The notes under the pieces: generated by a model
What the model was told of the DNA's origin: nothing
What the model saw: only the letters and a program-made list of their open reading frames with translations
Database searches by the model: none
Translations under genes and position numbers: made by a program
Source: Pseudophaeobacter sp.
Lineage (GTDB): Bacteria; Pseudomonadota; Alphaproteobacteria; Rhodobacterales; Rhodobacteraceae
Length of the DNA stretch: 64,000 nucleotides
Assembly: GCA_027019165.1 (NCBI GenBank)
Contig: JALUXC010000017.1
Span: 1 to 64,000 of the forward strand
Reading direction: 5' to 3'
In this document: piece by piece, positions 8,544-16,864 of the stretch
Position numbering within the stretch: the first letter of the stretch is position 1
Layout of the letters: every line of letters starts with the position of its first letter

Positions 8544-8893
8544 GGCCGGTATTCCGCCCAGGTCTTTGGCGTTTCACTGACCAGCACGGCGCTGGTTTCC
8601 GGCCAGCGCGCTGCGCTCCAGTCGAAGAAATGTTTGGCCATATTCTCGGCGGTGGAGGGGACTCTGAGCACGTCGTTCAGATGCCTGTGATCAAATTCAT
8701 CATCGATGTATGTCTTCAGTGCTTTCAGGTCGTGATAGTCGCGCACGAACCCGTCTGTGTTCAGCGTCTTTGCCGACAGTTCGACCACCACGACATAGTT
8801 GTGGCCATGTAGCCGCGCGCATTGGTGGTCGGGTGGCAGATGCGACAACTGGTGCGATGCAGAGAAATGGAATTCCTTGCGAATGCGAAACAT
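8540..8893 (-). CDS. queD: 6-carboxy-5,6,7,8-tetrahydropterin synthase
   Basis: PTPS-family T-fold enzyme (117 aa) making 6-carboxytetrahydropterin from dihydroneopterin triphosphate. Zinc histidines are in FSASHQL and RLHGHNY, the catalytic cysteine in [10 protein letters not shown], and DFDHRHLND-type residues ([10 protein letters not shown]) follow. The start shares a base with the queC stop, so translation is coupled. Confidence 0.92.
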   Translation of the reverse strand: MFRIRKEFHFSASHQLSHLPPDHQCARLHGHNYVVVVELSAKTLNTDGFVRDYHDLKALKTYIDDEFDHRHLNDVLRVPSTAENMAKHFFDWSAARWPETSAVLVSETPKTWAEYRP

Positions 8894-9594
8894 CAGCCTT
8901 CCTCCCGCGCGGCAAGCGCCGTGGTCCAGAAGTTTTGATCTGCGTAGACCGTGGGATCGCTGACCTCAGCCAGATAAAAGGCTTCGCGCCGTTCGACACA
9001 GGTGCCGCAGCGCCCGCAGTGATTTTCGCCGCCTTTGTAGCAGGACCAGGTCTCGGCAAATGGTGTGCCGTGCTGCGCGCCCTTGCGGACGATGTCTGCC
9101 TTGCTTTGTTCCACAAAGGGCGTGTGCAGCCGCACGTCGGCATAGCCGTCCAGCGCAGCCTGCTGCATGGCATCAAACGCCCGGGTGAAGCCTGGGCGGC
9201 AATCGGGGTATATGAAGTGATCTCCGCCATGCACGGCGGTTGCAACTGCCTCATCGCCGTTTGCCGCTGCGATACCAAAGCCGATCGACAGCATGATTGC
9301 ATTTCGGTTTGGGACAACAGTGATGCGCATTGTGTCTTCGGCGTAATGCCCATCGGGCACGTCGATGTTGTCGGTCAACGCCGAGCCGGAGAGCGCTGCA
9401 CCGATACCGCGCATGTCTATCAAGTGGAACGGTACGCCGAGCCGCTGGGCGGTGGCTTCGGCGAAGTCGAGTTCCTTTCTGTGGCGCTGACCATAGTCAA
9501 AGGAAATGAGCCGTGTGAGCTGTTGCTCATTGGCGGTGATATGCGCAAGCGACACGGAATCGAGTCCGCCTGAGCAGATTACGAGTGTTTTCAT
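8893..9594 (-). CDS. queC: 7-cyano-7-deazaguanine synthase
   Basis: ATP-dependent enzyme forming preQ0 from 7-carboxy-7-deazaguanine and ammonia, 233 aa. The PP-loop ATP site is CSGGLDSVSLA, and the zinc site lies in the C-terminal CYKGGENHCGRCGTCVERR. First gene of queCDEF, with only 9 bases between a preQ1 riboswitch and its ATG, so translation is expected to fall when preQ1 is abundant. Confidence 0.94.
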   Translation of the reverse strand: MKTLVICSGGLDSVSLAHITANEQQLTRLISFDYGQRHRKELDFAEATAQRLGVPFHLIDMRGIGAALSGSALTDNIDVPDGHYAEDTMRITVVPNRNAIMLSIGFGIAAANGDEAVATAVHGGDHFIYPDCRPGFTRAFDAMQQAALDGYADVRLHTPFVEQSKADIVRKGAQHGTPFAETWSCYKGGENHCGRCGTCVERREAFYLAEVSDPTVYADQNFWTTALAAREEG

Positions 9595-9603
9595 TTTTGG
9601 GGC

Positions 9604-9637
9604 CCTTGTTTTGATGTCCGGGTAGGCTGCGACCGGA
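9604..9637 (-). promoter_or_regulatory. preQ1-I riboswitch (Tte-like) controlling queCDEF
   Basis: Read on the minus strand the element is UCCGG-UCGCAGCCUAC-CCGGA-CAUCAAAACAAGG. A 5-bp P1 stem (9637-9633 with 9621-9617) encloses a loop beginning UCGCAG, followed by an A-rich tail ending ACAAAACAAGG-like. This closely parallels the Thermoanaerobacter tengcongensis preQ1 aptamer as I recall it, which also has the GUCGCAG loop and CAAAACAAGG tail. The final AAGG is the Shine-Dalgarno of queC, 9 bases before the ATG, implying ligand-induced occlusion of the RBS. Confidence 0.88.
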
Positions 9638-9645
9638 TGGCGGGG

Positions 9646-9673
9646 CTTATGTCACAAATCGAGCCGATTGCAA
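9646..9673 (-). promoter_or_regulatory. Possible promoter for the riboswitch-queCDEF transcript
   Basis: On the minus strand TTGCAA (9673-9668) and CATAAG (9651-9646) are 16 bp apart, placing a transcription start a few bases before the riboswitch. The -10 match is poor, so this is tentative. Confidence 0.35.
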
Positions 9674-9936
9674 GCGCGATAGTGGTTGCAGCGGGATGAG
9701 CCTACGGAGTGCTGGCACACGACGCGCCGCTGCACCTTGAGGAATGCCTGTGTGCTTTGTCTCTGGGGATGTTCCATTCAAGTCATCAATTTGAGAAACT
9801 GCCAAACCGCAGGCGGTTGAGCTATTCATCCAACGCACTCTGGAACCTGTGGTGGCCCCCATTTGAGCCAAAGCATCCAAAAGATCTTTTGTCCTCAGTT
9901 TCCCATAACCGCCAGGCTTTTGCTATCTCTGTCCCA
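9674..9936. other. Intergenic region between kdgK and queC promoter
   Basis: No gene supported on either strand. The only structure seen is a perfect 14-bp palindrome, CAAAAGATCTTTTG (9878-9891), 45 bp past the kdgK stop. It could be a weak hairpin or a protein site. No T-run terminator for the long uronate operon was found. Confidence 0.4.
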
Positions 9937-10845
9937 TCAGCTGGCGAGGCCTCTTTTGCCGGGAATAATTGCGCCTTTGTGAGCAATAACGCGTGTTGCC
10001 TGTTGATGGGCCTGTTCAAGGGCAATCGCGGGATCGCAATGCTTGAGGGTGCTGGCCAACCATGCGCCATTGAAACTGTCGCCTGCGGCGGTTGTGTCGA
10101 CGACTGTTTCGGCCTGTGGAACAGTGGGGCAGGTTTGGTGCGGGTGAATTGGCACAGGTCCGCGGTGTCCCCGCTTCAGGGCGCCTTTTCGCAGACCATA
10201 TCGGCGCAAACGGGCCAGGACTGCCTTTTCGTCGAGATCTCCAAACAGTGCTATTTCGTCGTCGAGCGACGGCAAGGCGATGTCGCTCATGCGCCAAGCC
10301 ATTTCGGTCACGCGGCGCGCTGTGACCTGGTCTTCCCAGAGCCTCGGACGGTAGTTGGAGTCAAATGCGATCTGAGCGGGGTGGTGTCTCAGGTGCTCAA
10401 GAAGCGCGATACGTCGCTCTCGCGGAAGGATAGCGAGTGTTATTCCGCTCAAGTAGATAAGGTCAAAACCAGCGAGTTGATCGAAACCGTCCTCGAACAG
10501 GCAGCGCGCGGCGGACTGATCCCGCCAGTAGGAAAAGCTTCGTTCTCCATCTTGATCGACTGCGATAGAGTAGACACCCGGCAGGCGGGTGGGATGTTGA
10601 CCTATGCGCGCGGTTCCGACACCCTCGCAGCGGATAAAACGCTCCATCTCGGCAGAGAGTGCGTCCTGACCAAGTACCGAAACAAATTCGACATTGCCTG
10701 CATGCCCCAGTCCGCGAGACAGATAGATCGCGGTATTGAGGACATCGCCTGCGAAACCAATCTGTTGCCCCCGGTTCGCAATGTTCAACTCGACCATTGC
10801 CTCGCCAACGCAGGCTATGGAGAGCGCTTTGTTTTGATCTGACAT
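9937..10845 (-). CDS. kdgK: 2-dehydro-3-deoxygluconokinase (PfkB family)
   Basis: Phosphorylates KDG to KDPG at the end of the hexuronate pathway. Ribokinase-fold protein of 302 aa with N-terminal CVGEAMVELN, GDVLNTAIYLSR, and C-terminal VDTTAAGDSFNGAW carrying the catalytic aspartate. FDSNYRPRLW is typical of KdgK. Last gene of the uronate operon, 14 bp after uxaA. A KDPG aldolase gene (eda) is not in the window and must lie elsewhere. Confidence 0.88.
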   Translation of the reverse strand: MSDQNKALSIACVGEAMVELNIANRGQQIGFAGDVLNTAIYLSRGLGHAGNVEFVSVLGQDALSAEMERFIRCEGVGTARIGQHPTRLPGVYSIAVDQDGERSFSYWRDQSAARCLFEDGFDQLAGFDLIYLSGITLAILPRERRIALLEHLRHHPAQIAFDSNYRPRLWEDQVTARRVTEMAWRMSDIALPSLDDEIALFGDLDEKAVLARLRRYGLRKGALKRGHRGPVPIHPHQTCPTVPQAETVVDTTAAGDSFNGAWLASTLKHCDPAIALEQAHQQATRVIAHKGAIIPGKRGLAS

Positions 10846-10858
10846 ATCGGCCCCGTTC

Positions 10859-12367
10859 TTACATCACCGCCCCGGTCTGCCAGGGGACGAATTCATTGTC
10901 TCCAAGACCTTGATTTTCGCTTTTGGTTGGCTGTCCCGATGCAACGGAGAGGATCATCTCGAAGATCTCCGCGCCCTTTGTGGCGAGGGGCGTTCCGGCC
11001 GAAACGATATCGCCGCAGCCAAGGTCCATATCGTCCGGCATTTGGACCCACAGCCGGTCAGAGGTTGCCAGTTTTATGGTCGGTGCCGGTTTCGATCCAA
11101 AGGCCGACCCGCGCCCTGTGGTGAATACGATGATCTGCGCACCTCCCGCGATCTGTCCCGTGGCGGAGACCGGATCGTATCCCGGCGTGTCCATAAAGCT
11201 AAGTCCGGGCGAGGTGACGGTTTCGCCGTAGGAATAGAAAGCGCGCAAAGGGGTGGAACCGCCCTTTGCAACGGCGCCGAGCGACTTTTCCAGAATCGTG
11301 GTAATACCGCCCTCCTTGTTGCCGGGAGAGGGGTTGTTGTCCATCGAGCCGCCCCCCTGGGCCGCATAGTCCTCCCACCACTTGAGGCAGGCGATCAGAC
11401 GGTCTGCCACATCAGGTGAACTGCGGCGAAGCAGCAGGGCCTCGGCGCCGTAGATTTCTGGCGTCTCAGACAGGATCACGCCGCCGCCTTCAGCCACGAT
11501 CATGTCCGACGCAATCCCAAGCGCCGGGTTCGCTGTGATGGCAGAGAGACCGTCCGACCCGCCGCATTGCAATCCGATGCGCAGATCCGATACCGGGCAG
11601 GGCTGCCGTTGGACGGCATTTACCTGTGGCAGGATTTCCCGGACATGCGTCTTGATGCGCTCGATGCTGGCGCGGGTGCCACCGGTGTCCTGAATGGTCA
11701 GCCCGAAAAAACGCCCCGCGTCCTGCGCCCCAAAGCGAGCCTTCATTCGCGCCAGTTGCATCACTTCGCATCCGAGGCCGACAAAGACCGCAGCCCCTAC
11801 ATTTGGATGGCTGGCATGGCCCCAGAGCACCCGTTCCAGAATTTCTGCGCTATGACCCGATGCCGACATGCCGCAACCGGTGCCATGAGCCAGAGCGCAG
11901 ATCCCGTCGACATTAGGGTAGGGGGCCAACGCACCTTCCGCTTCAAGCTCGGCCGCCGCCTTGCGGATGACAGTGGCTGAACAGTTCACAGTTGCACACA
12001 GCGCGATGTAGTTGCGGGTGCCAGCTGGCCCGGAGCGGCGTGGATAGCCCAGAAAGCTGCGTGGGTGAGCCGTCGGGCGTAGGGTCTCTGCCGCAGCCAG
12101 ATCCGCGCCCACCTCATAAGACCTGTCATGCTCCGAAAAGGCGCAGTTGTGCACGTGGACATGGGCACCCGGCGTGATCGGCTGTGTCGCCGTGCCAATG
12201 ATCTGCCCGAACTTGACGACCGGATCCCCGACCTCCATCGCGCGACAGGCTCGTTTGTGGCCTTGTCCGATACCGCTGCCAGAAGACGCAACTGTCACGA
12301 TCTCTACCGTGTCAGAGGGATGCAGGCGCAGCGTCTCAACCATGGTGTAGCCCGTGTGTTTGCGCAT
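10859..12367 (-). CDS. uxaA: UxaA-family altronate dehydratase (SAF plus catalytic domain)
   Basis: Dehydrates altronate, or a related aldonate, to KDG. An N-terminal SAF domain (about residues 1-100; LHPSDTVEIV, HVHNCAF) is joined to the D-galactarate dehydratase/altronate hydrolase C-terminal region. Conserved cysteine-containing motifs (ATVNCSAT, GTGCGMS, LGCEVMQ, GLQCGGSDG) and MDNNPSPGNKEGG are present. The start was set at ATG 12367 because GAAGG lies 8 bases upstream, giving 502 aa. ATG 12343, overlapping the uxuA stop by 8 bp, is an alternative. A longer frame to 12508 lies inside uxuA and is unlikely. Confidence 0.85.
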   Translation of the reverse strand: MRKHTGYTMVETLRLHPSDTVEIVTVASSGSGIGQGHKRACRAMEVGDPVVKFGQIIGTATQPITPGAHVHVHNCAFSEHDRSYEVGADLAAAETLRPTAHPRSFLGYPRRSGPAGTRNYIALCATVNCSATVIRKAAAELEAEGALAPYPNVDGICALAHGTGCGMSASGHSAEILERVLWGHASHPNVGAAVFVGLGCEVMQLARMKARFGAQDAGRFFGLTIQDTGGTRASIERIKTHVREILPQVNAVQRQPCPVSDLRIGLQCGGSDGLSAITANPALGIASDMIVAEGGGVILSETPEIYGAEALLLRRSSPDVADRLIACLKWWEDYAAQGGGSMDNNPSPGNKEGGITTILEKSLGAVAKGGSTPLRAFYSYGETVTSPGLSFMDTPGYDPVSATGQIAGGAQIIVFTTGRGSAFGSKPAPTIKLATSDRLWVQMPDDMDLGCGDIVSAGTPLATKGAEIFEMILSVASGQPTKSENQGLGDNEFVPWQTGAVM

Positions 12368-13538
12368 GACGCAGACCTTCGATGACGCCGCGCAGCTCTG
12401 CCAACCCGCGCAGCCGCCCCACAAGCGGATATCCCGGAAAGGTTCCGCGCCCAATGTCGCTGGCGATTTCATGCCCGTGATCCGGGCGAAAGGGGATCTG
12501 GTGGTCACGGCGCCCGGATGCGGCGCGCCGGGTTTCTTGCTCCAGAAGCGCTGCGATTACGGCCGCCATATCGGTGTCGCCTTCCAGGTGCGCAGCTTCT
12601 TCGAAAGATCCATCGCGGTCTTTGCGCACGTTGCGCAGATGGGCAAAGTGGATACGGTCGGCAAACCTGCGGGTGATGCCGGGCACATCATTTGCCGGGT
12701 TTGCCCCCAAGGAGCCAGTGCACAGCGTCAGCCCGTTTGCGCGGCTCTCCACTGCGCCGAGGATCCAGGCGATATCCTCGGCATCCGAGACCACCCGCGG
12801 CAATCCAAGAATGTCGCGCGGCGGATCGTCCGGGTGCACGCACATGCGAAGACCCAATTCCTCGGCTGTGGGTATGATTTCGGTCAGGAACCGTTTGAAA
12901 TTGGCGCGGATCTGATCGCGGCCGATGCCGTCGTAAAGTGCCAGTTGATGGCGCAATCCGGCGATGTCATAGCGATCAAAGGCGCCGGGCAGGCCGGACA
13001 TGATGGCGTGAAGTAGTGCGTCGCGCGCGCTTTGGCTGCTCGCCTCGAACCAGCTGCGCGCCTGTTCAAGCACGTCGGGCAGGTAGTCATCTGCGGCCTC
13101 TTCGCGGCCCAGCATATGTACCTCAAAGGCGGCCATCTTGAAGGCCTCAAAACGCAGGCAGGTGCCGCTGCCGCGTGCCAGCGGGGCGGCAAGATCCGTG
13201 CGGGTCCAGTCCAGGACCGGCATGAAGTTGTAACAGATGACCTGAACCCCTTCGGCAGCCAGATTGGCCATCGACTGGCGATAGTTGGCAAAGAGCTGCG
13301 ACAGATCCCCGTCGCTGCGTTTGATCCGCTCATGGATGGGCAGGCTTTCGACCACCGACCAGGTGAACCCGGCCTGTTCTATGAGCCTGCGCCGCGCCGC
13401 GATGGCGTCTTTCGGCCAGATCTCGCCATACGGAATTTCATGCAGGGCGTTCACGATGCCTGTGGCGCCGGTCTGCGCCACCTCGTCAAGGGTGATCTGA
13501 TCCAGATCAGGCCCGTACCAGCGCCAGGTTTCGATCAT
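12336..13538 (-). CDS. uxuA: Mannonate dehydratase
   Basis: Converts D-mannonate to KDG. TIM-barrel protein of 400 aa opening MIETWRWYGPDLDQITL. GATGIVNALHEIPYGEIWP and CVHPDDPPRDILGLPRV are hallmark metal and substrate regions of UxuA, and FCPHTGSLGANP appears here as LCTGSLGANPAND. The ATG overlaps the uxuB stop in an ATGA, and the 3' end overlaps uxaA. It receives mannonate from the UxuB reductase encoded immediately upstream. Confidence 0.93.
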   Translation of the reverse strand: MIETWRWYGPDLDQITLDEVAQTGATGIVNALHEIPYGEIWPKDAIAARRRLIEQAGFTWSVVESLPIHERIKRSDGDLSQLFANYRQSMANLAAEGVQVICYNFMPVLDWTRTDLAAPLARGSGTCLRFEAFKMAAFEVHMLGREEAADDYLPDVLEQARSWFEASSQSARDALLHAIMSGLPGAFDRYDIAGLRHQLALYDGIGRDQIRANFKRFLTEIIPTAEELGLRMCVHPDDPPRDILGLPRVVSDAEDIAWILGAVESRANGLTLCTGSLGANPANDVPGITRRFADRIHFAHLRNVRKDRDGSFEEAAHLEGDTDMAAVIAALLEQETRRAASGRRDHQIPFRPDHGHEIASDIGRGTFPGYPLVGRLRGLAELRGVIEGLRHAQTHGLHHG

Positions 13539-14974
13539 GCCAGAACCTCTTTGATGCTGTCGCGTGCCCCTACCTCAACAAGGCGCTGGTAGGCGGCAGT
13601 GACGGGTCCATTGAGCGCGGCGGCGTCTTTCTCCGAAAAGACCTCGCGCACGGAAAGCAAGGCCGCAACTTTGTCCGCTGGGGTTTCAGCGTCATCGCTC
13701 AGGGCCTTGAGACGCGTGGCAAGGGGGTCGCGCACGTCGATTACGCCGCCGCCTTCGTCAAAGCCTCCGACGTAGCGCATCCAGGCCGCCACCGCGAGGA
13801 TCAGACCGGGGCAGGGGCGACCGGCCTCCATGGCATCCCGAAGCGTTCCCAGAATGCGCTGCGGCAGTTTCTGGCTGCCATCCATGGCGATCTGCCAGGT
13901 CCGATGCCGGATCTGCGGGTTGGCATAGCGGGAGGCCAGGGCCTCGGCATAGTCGCAGAGGGAGACCCCATCAGGGGGCGTCAGGGTTGGCGCGATTTCG
14001 GTTTGCCATAACTGCTCCACAAAGGCCGCCATCCGGGCGTCGGCCATCACGTCGGAAATTGTCTCATGCCCGGCCAGGTAGCCGAGATAGGCCAGCGCCG
14101 AATGTGTGCCGTTGAGCATCCGCAGCTTCATGTGCTCAAAGGCGGTGATGTCAGCAACCATCTCAGCGCCCGCCGCAGCCCAATCGGGGCGTGCGCCTGC
14201 AACGAAATCATCCTCGATCACCCATTGGCGAAACGGTTCATGCATCACAGGCGCGGCGTCGTGAAAACCGGTGATCTGAGTGACCTTTTCGATATCCTCG
14301 GGTTTGGTCGCGGGGACGATACGATCCACCATCGATGAGGGGAAGCGCCCCTTGGCAGCGATCCAGTCTGCCAGTGCCGGGTCGATCTGATTGGCAAGGG
14401 CCAGAACAACGTCCCTCACCACGCGACCATTGTCGGGCAGGTTGTCACAGGACTGCACGGTAAAGGGTGCGGTGCCCGCAGTTCGCCGCGCGGCCAGCGC
14501 GCGCACCAGATAACCCGGCGCCGATCTTGGCAGTGGGTTGGCGATGTCATGCTGAATGTCAGGGTGATCGAGGTTCAGCTTCCCGGTTGAGGGTTCGTGG
14601 CAATAGCCTTTTTCCGTCACGGTCAGCGAGACGATGCGGATTGACGGGTCGGACATGGCATCGAGCACTGCCGTTGGGTCTTCGCGGGCGACCAGAACGC
14701 GGTCAATGACTTCGATGCGTCTTGGACGGCAGGCCTCTGGCGCGAGTTTAACAGCCGTGTAGGTGCTGCGTTGCGGTGCAAGAGCATCGCGCATGGTCGG
14801 CGATTGCAGGGACACCCCTATGATGCCCCAGTCCCCACCGGATGTGGCAATCGCATCTTCGGTGTAGATCGCCCCATGCGCGCGGTAAAATGCCCCCAGT
14901 CCCAGGTGCACGATGCCGGGTTTTGGAGCTGGGCGCGTGCGGGTCAGTCTATTATCGGGCAAGCCAGCCTCCAT
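13535..14974 (-). CDS. uxuB: Mannitol-dehydrogenase-family fructuronate/tagaturonate reductase
   Basis: NADH-dependent reductase giving D-mannonate from fructuronate; family members may also reduce tagaturonate. About 479 aa with the N-terminal dinucleotide site IVHLGLGAFYRAH and the long-chain MDR helical C-terminal domain containing KLRMLNGTHSALAYLG, with the conserved K..N..H catalytic context. Start uncertain: ATG 14974 is given, but a TTG at 14962 has GGAGG 5 bases upstream and would overlap the kduD stop by 11 bp. Translationally coupled to kduD and uxuA. Confidence 0.88.
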   Translation of the reverse strand: MEAGLPDNRLTRTRPAPKPGIVHLGLGAFYRAHGAIYTEDAIATSGGDWGIIGVSLQSPTMRDALAPQRSTYTAVKLAPEACRPRRIEVIDRVLVAREDPTAVLDAMSDPSIRIVSLTVTEKGYCHEPSTGKLNLDHPDIQHDIANPLPRSAPGYLVRALAARRTAGTAPFTVQSCDNLPDNGRVVRDVVLALANQIDPALADWIAAKGRFPSSMVDRIVPATKPEDIEKVTQITGFHDAAPVMHEPFRQWVIEDDFVAGARPDWAAAGAEMVADITAFEHMKLRMLNGTHSALAYLGYLAGHETISDVMADARMAAFVEQLWQTEIAPTLTPPDGVSLCDYAEALASRYANPQIRHRTWQIAMDGSQKLPQRILGTLRDAMEAGRPCPGLILAVAAWMRYVGGFDEGGGVIDVRDPLATRLKALSDDAETPADKVAALLSVREVFSEKDAAALNGPVTAAYQRLVEVGARDSIKEVLA

Positions 14975-15704
14975 CCACATTCAGAACCGCGCCATGAATG
15001 TACTTGGCCGCCGACGAGCAGAGGAAGGCAGCCGTACCGCCGATGTCTTCGGGGGCGCCCCAGCGGCCTGCAGGAATGCGCTCCAGAATGGCGCGGTTGC
15101 GGTCCGGGTCGGCTTGCAGCGCGGCAGTGTTATTGGTTGCGATATAGCCGGGGGCGATGGCGTTCACATTGATGCCTTTGGCGGCCCATTCGTTGGCGAG
15201 AATCTTGGTCAGCCCTGCGACACCGTGTTTTGATGCCGTGTAGGAGGGCACCCGTATGCCACCCTGAAACGACAGGAGGGACGCGATATTGACGACCGCG
15301 GCGTGGCTGCCTCCTTCGGAGGGCGTGTTGATAAAAGCGCGGGCAAAGGCCTGCGTGGTGAAAAACAGCGCCTTGAGATTGAGATCCATCACCGCATCCC
15401 AGTCCTCTTCGGAAAACTCAAGACTGTCGGCGCGCCGAATTATGCCAGCATTGTTGATCAGGATCGAATAGTCCTGCCCGTCAAACACATCCTGAGCGGC
15501 CATAGGATCTGACAAATCCAGCATCAGACCGTCGGCCTGTCCGCCTGCCTCGGTGATCTGCTCTATCGTTTCATCACAGGACCGACGCCCGGCGCAGGTC
15601 ACCCGCGCGCCCTGCGCGGCCAGGGCCAGGGCGATCGCTTGTCCGATGCCGGTATTCGCACCCGTCACCAGCGCCTTGCGACCGGAAAGGGAAAAGACAC
15701 TCAT
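14952..15704 (-). CDS. kduD: 2-dehydro-3-deoxy-D-gluconate 5-dehydrogenase
   Basis: SDR enzyme interconverting DKII (2,5-diketo-3-deoxygluconate) and KDG. 250 aa with TGANTGIGQ cofactor motif, NNAGI, catalytic serine in NIASLLSFQGG, and YTASK. IPAGRWGAPEDIGGTAAFLC and the C-terminal HGAVLNVDGGWLAR are KduD-like. Start ATG 15704 (MSVFSLSG) forms an ATGA overlap with the kduI stop; an in-frame ATG 66 bp upstream is inside kduI. Confidence 0.9.
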   Translation of the reverse strand: MSVFSLSGRKALVTGANTGIGQAIALALAAQGARVTCAGRRSCDETIEQITEAGGQADGLMLDLSDPMAAQDVFDGQDYSILINNAGIIRRADSLEFSEEDWDAVMDLNLKALFFTTQAFARAFINTPSEGGSHAAVVNIASLLSFQGGIRVPSYTASKHGVAGLTKILANEWAAKGINVNAIAPGYIATNNTAALQADPDRNRAILERIPAGRWGAPEDIGGTAAFLCSSAAKYIHGAVLNVDGGWLAR

Positions 15705-16525
15705 TTCAGATCGCCCGGTTGATGAAAGTCCATGTCGGTATAGTCCACATTGTCGCCTGCCATGGCCCAAATGAAGGTGTAGCTTCCGATCCCGGCCCCG
15801 GAGTGGATCGACCAGGGTGGGGAAAGGACGGCCTGCTCGTTGGCGATGAACAGATGGCGGGTTTCCTGTGGCTCTCCCATCAGGTGCAGAACGCGGGCCT
15901 CCGGGGTCATGTCCCAGTAAAGATAGGCCTCCATCCGGCGATCATGGGTGTGGGCGGGCATGGTGTTCCAGACCGAGCCTTCGACCAGCGTGGTATAGCC
16001 AAGCACCAACTGGCAGCTCTCCATTACAGTGGGGTGGATGAACTGGTTGATCACGCGTTTGTTCGAGGTTGCGGCCTCTCCCATCTCGACCCGGCTTGCC
16101 TCGCTCAGGCGGATCAAGCGGTGCTCGCAGGCCCGGTGCGCAGGGGCGGAGGTAATGTAGAACCGGCCCGCGCCCGCAAAGGTGACCTCACCTGCGCCCA
16201 TGCCGAGGTACAGCACATCGCCGCGCTCAAGCGTCCATGTCTGACCTGCTGCCGTGACTGTCCCGGTTTCGCCGATATTGACGATGCCCATCTCGCGCCG
16301 CTCAAGGAACGTCTCGGTGCGGGTTTCCTCCACCTTTCCAAGGGTCAGCGGGCTACCATCCGGCACAGCTCCGCCGATGGTGAACCGGTCATAGTGAGAA
16401 TAGACCAGCCGGATCTGACCGGCCTGGAACATGTCCTCGGCCAGGAAATGTCGGCGCAGGGTGTCGGTATCCATGCCTTTTGCATGATCCGGGTGGATAG
16501 CGTGGCGGGTTTCAACGTGAAGCAT
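15701..16525 (-). CDS. kduI: 5-dehydro-4-deoxy-D-glucuronate isomerase
   Basis: Cupin isomerase turning DKI (4-deoxy-5-hexosulose uronate) into DKII. 274 aa, opening MLHVETRHAIHPDHAKGMDT, with QIRLVYSHYDRFTIGGAVP and zinc-binding NTMPAHTHDRRMEAYLYWD. AAGGA lies 6 bases before the ATG. Partner of KdgF and KduD in handling unsaturated uronates released by lyases from pectin, alginate or ulvan-type polymers. No lyase is present in the window. Confidence 0.93.
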   Translation of the reverse strand: MLHVETRHAIHPDHAKGMDTDTLRRHFLAEDMFQAGQIRLVYSHYDRFTIGGAVPDGSPLTLGKVEETRTETFLERREMGIVNIGETGTVTAAGQTWTLERGDVLYLGMGAGEVTFAGAGRFYITSAPAHRACEHRLIRLSEASRVEMGEAATSNKRVINQFIHPTVMESCQLVLGYTTLVEGSVWNTMPAHTHDRRMEAYLYWDMTPEARVLHLMGEPQETRHLFIANEQAVLSPPWSIHSGAGIGSYTFIWAMAGDNVDYTDMDFHQPGDLK

Positions 16526-16536
16526 CTGATATTCCT

Positions 16537-16851
16537 TTATAAAAAATCTTCCCGGCGGGGCGTGAATGTGTCGACAAGCTCTCCGGGCTCAAGGCAGGTG
16601 CAGCCGTGTTCTGCTCCGGAAGGGATGATGAAACTGTCGCCGGCGGCGATCTCAAAGGTCTCGTCTGCGACGGTGAATCGGAAGCGGCCTGATTTGCAGT
16701 AGGTGGACTGCACATGCGGATGGCTGTGTCTTGCGCCGGTTGCGCCGACCTCGTTGAACCGGAAAGCGACCACCATCAGTTCGGGGGCTTCGGCCAGAAC
16801 CTGTCGGGTCACGTTCTGGCCAGAGGAGACTTGCGGGAAGGTTTTCAGCAT
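16537..16851 (-). CDS. kdgF: KdgF-like cupin (unsaturated uronate ring-opening)
   Basis: Small single-domain cupin (104 aa). Metal ligands are expected in ARHSHPHVQSTYCKSGRFRF (HxH..) and in PSGAEHGCTCLEPG. Known KdgF proteins speed conversion of 4,5-unsaturated uronates to the linear ketonised form, which KduI then uses. Placement between the TRAP transporter and kduI supports that role. Assignment rests on fold and context. Confidence 0.82.
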   Translation of the reverse strand: MLKTFPQVSSGQNVTRQVLAEAPELMVVAFRFNEVGATGARHSHPHVQSTYCKSGRFRFTVADETFEIAAGDSFIIPSGAEHGCTCLEPGELVDTFTPRREDFL

Positions 16852-16864
16852 CGGCTATGGATCC

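Noticed and set aside
9878-9891. 14-bp palindrome as intrinsic terminator of the uronate operon
   Set aside because: AT-rich arms without loop or following T-run; weak hairpin, listed only within the intergenic entry.
9709-10842. 377-aa plus-strand open frame
   Set aside because: Antisense to kdgK, whose PfkB motifs are clear; no RBS or domain in the plus frame.
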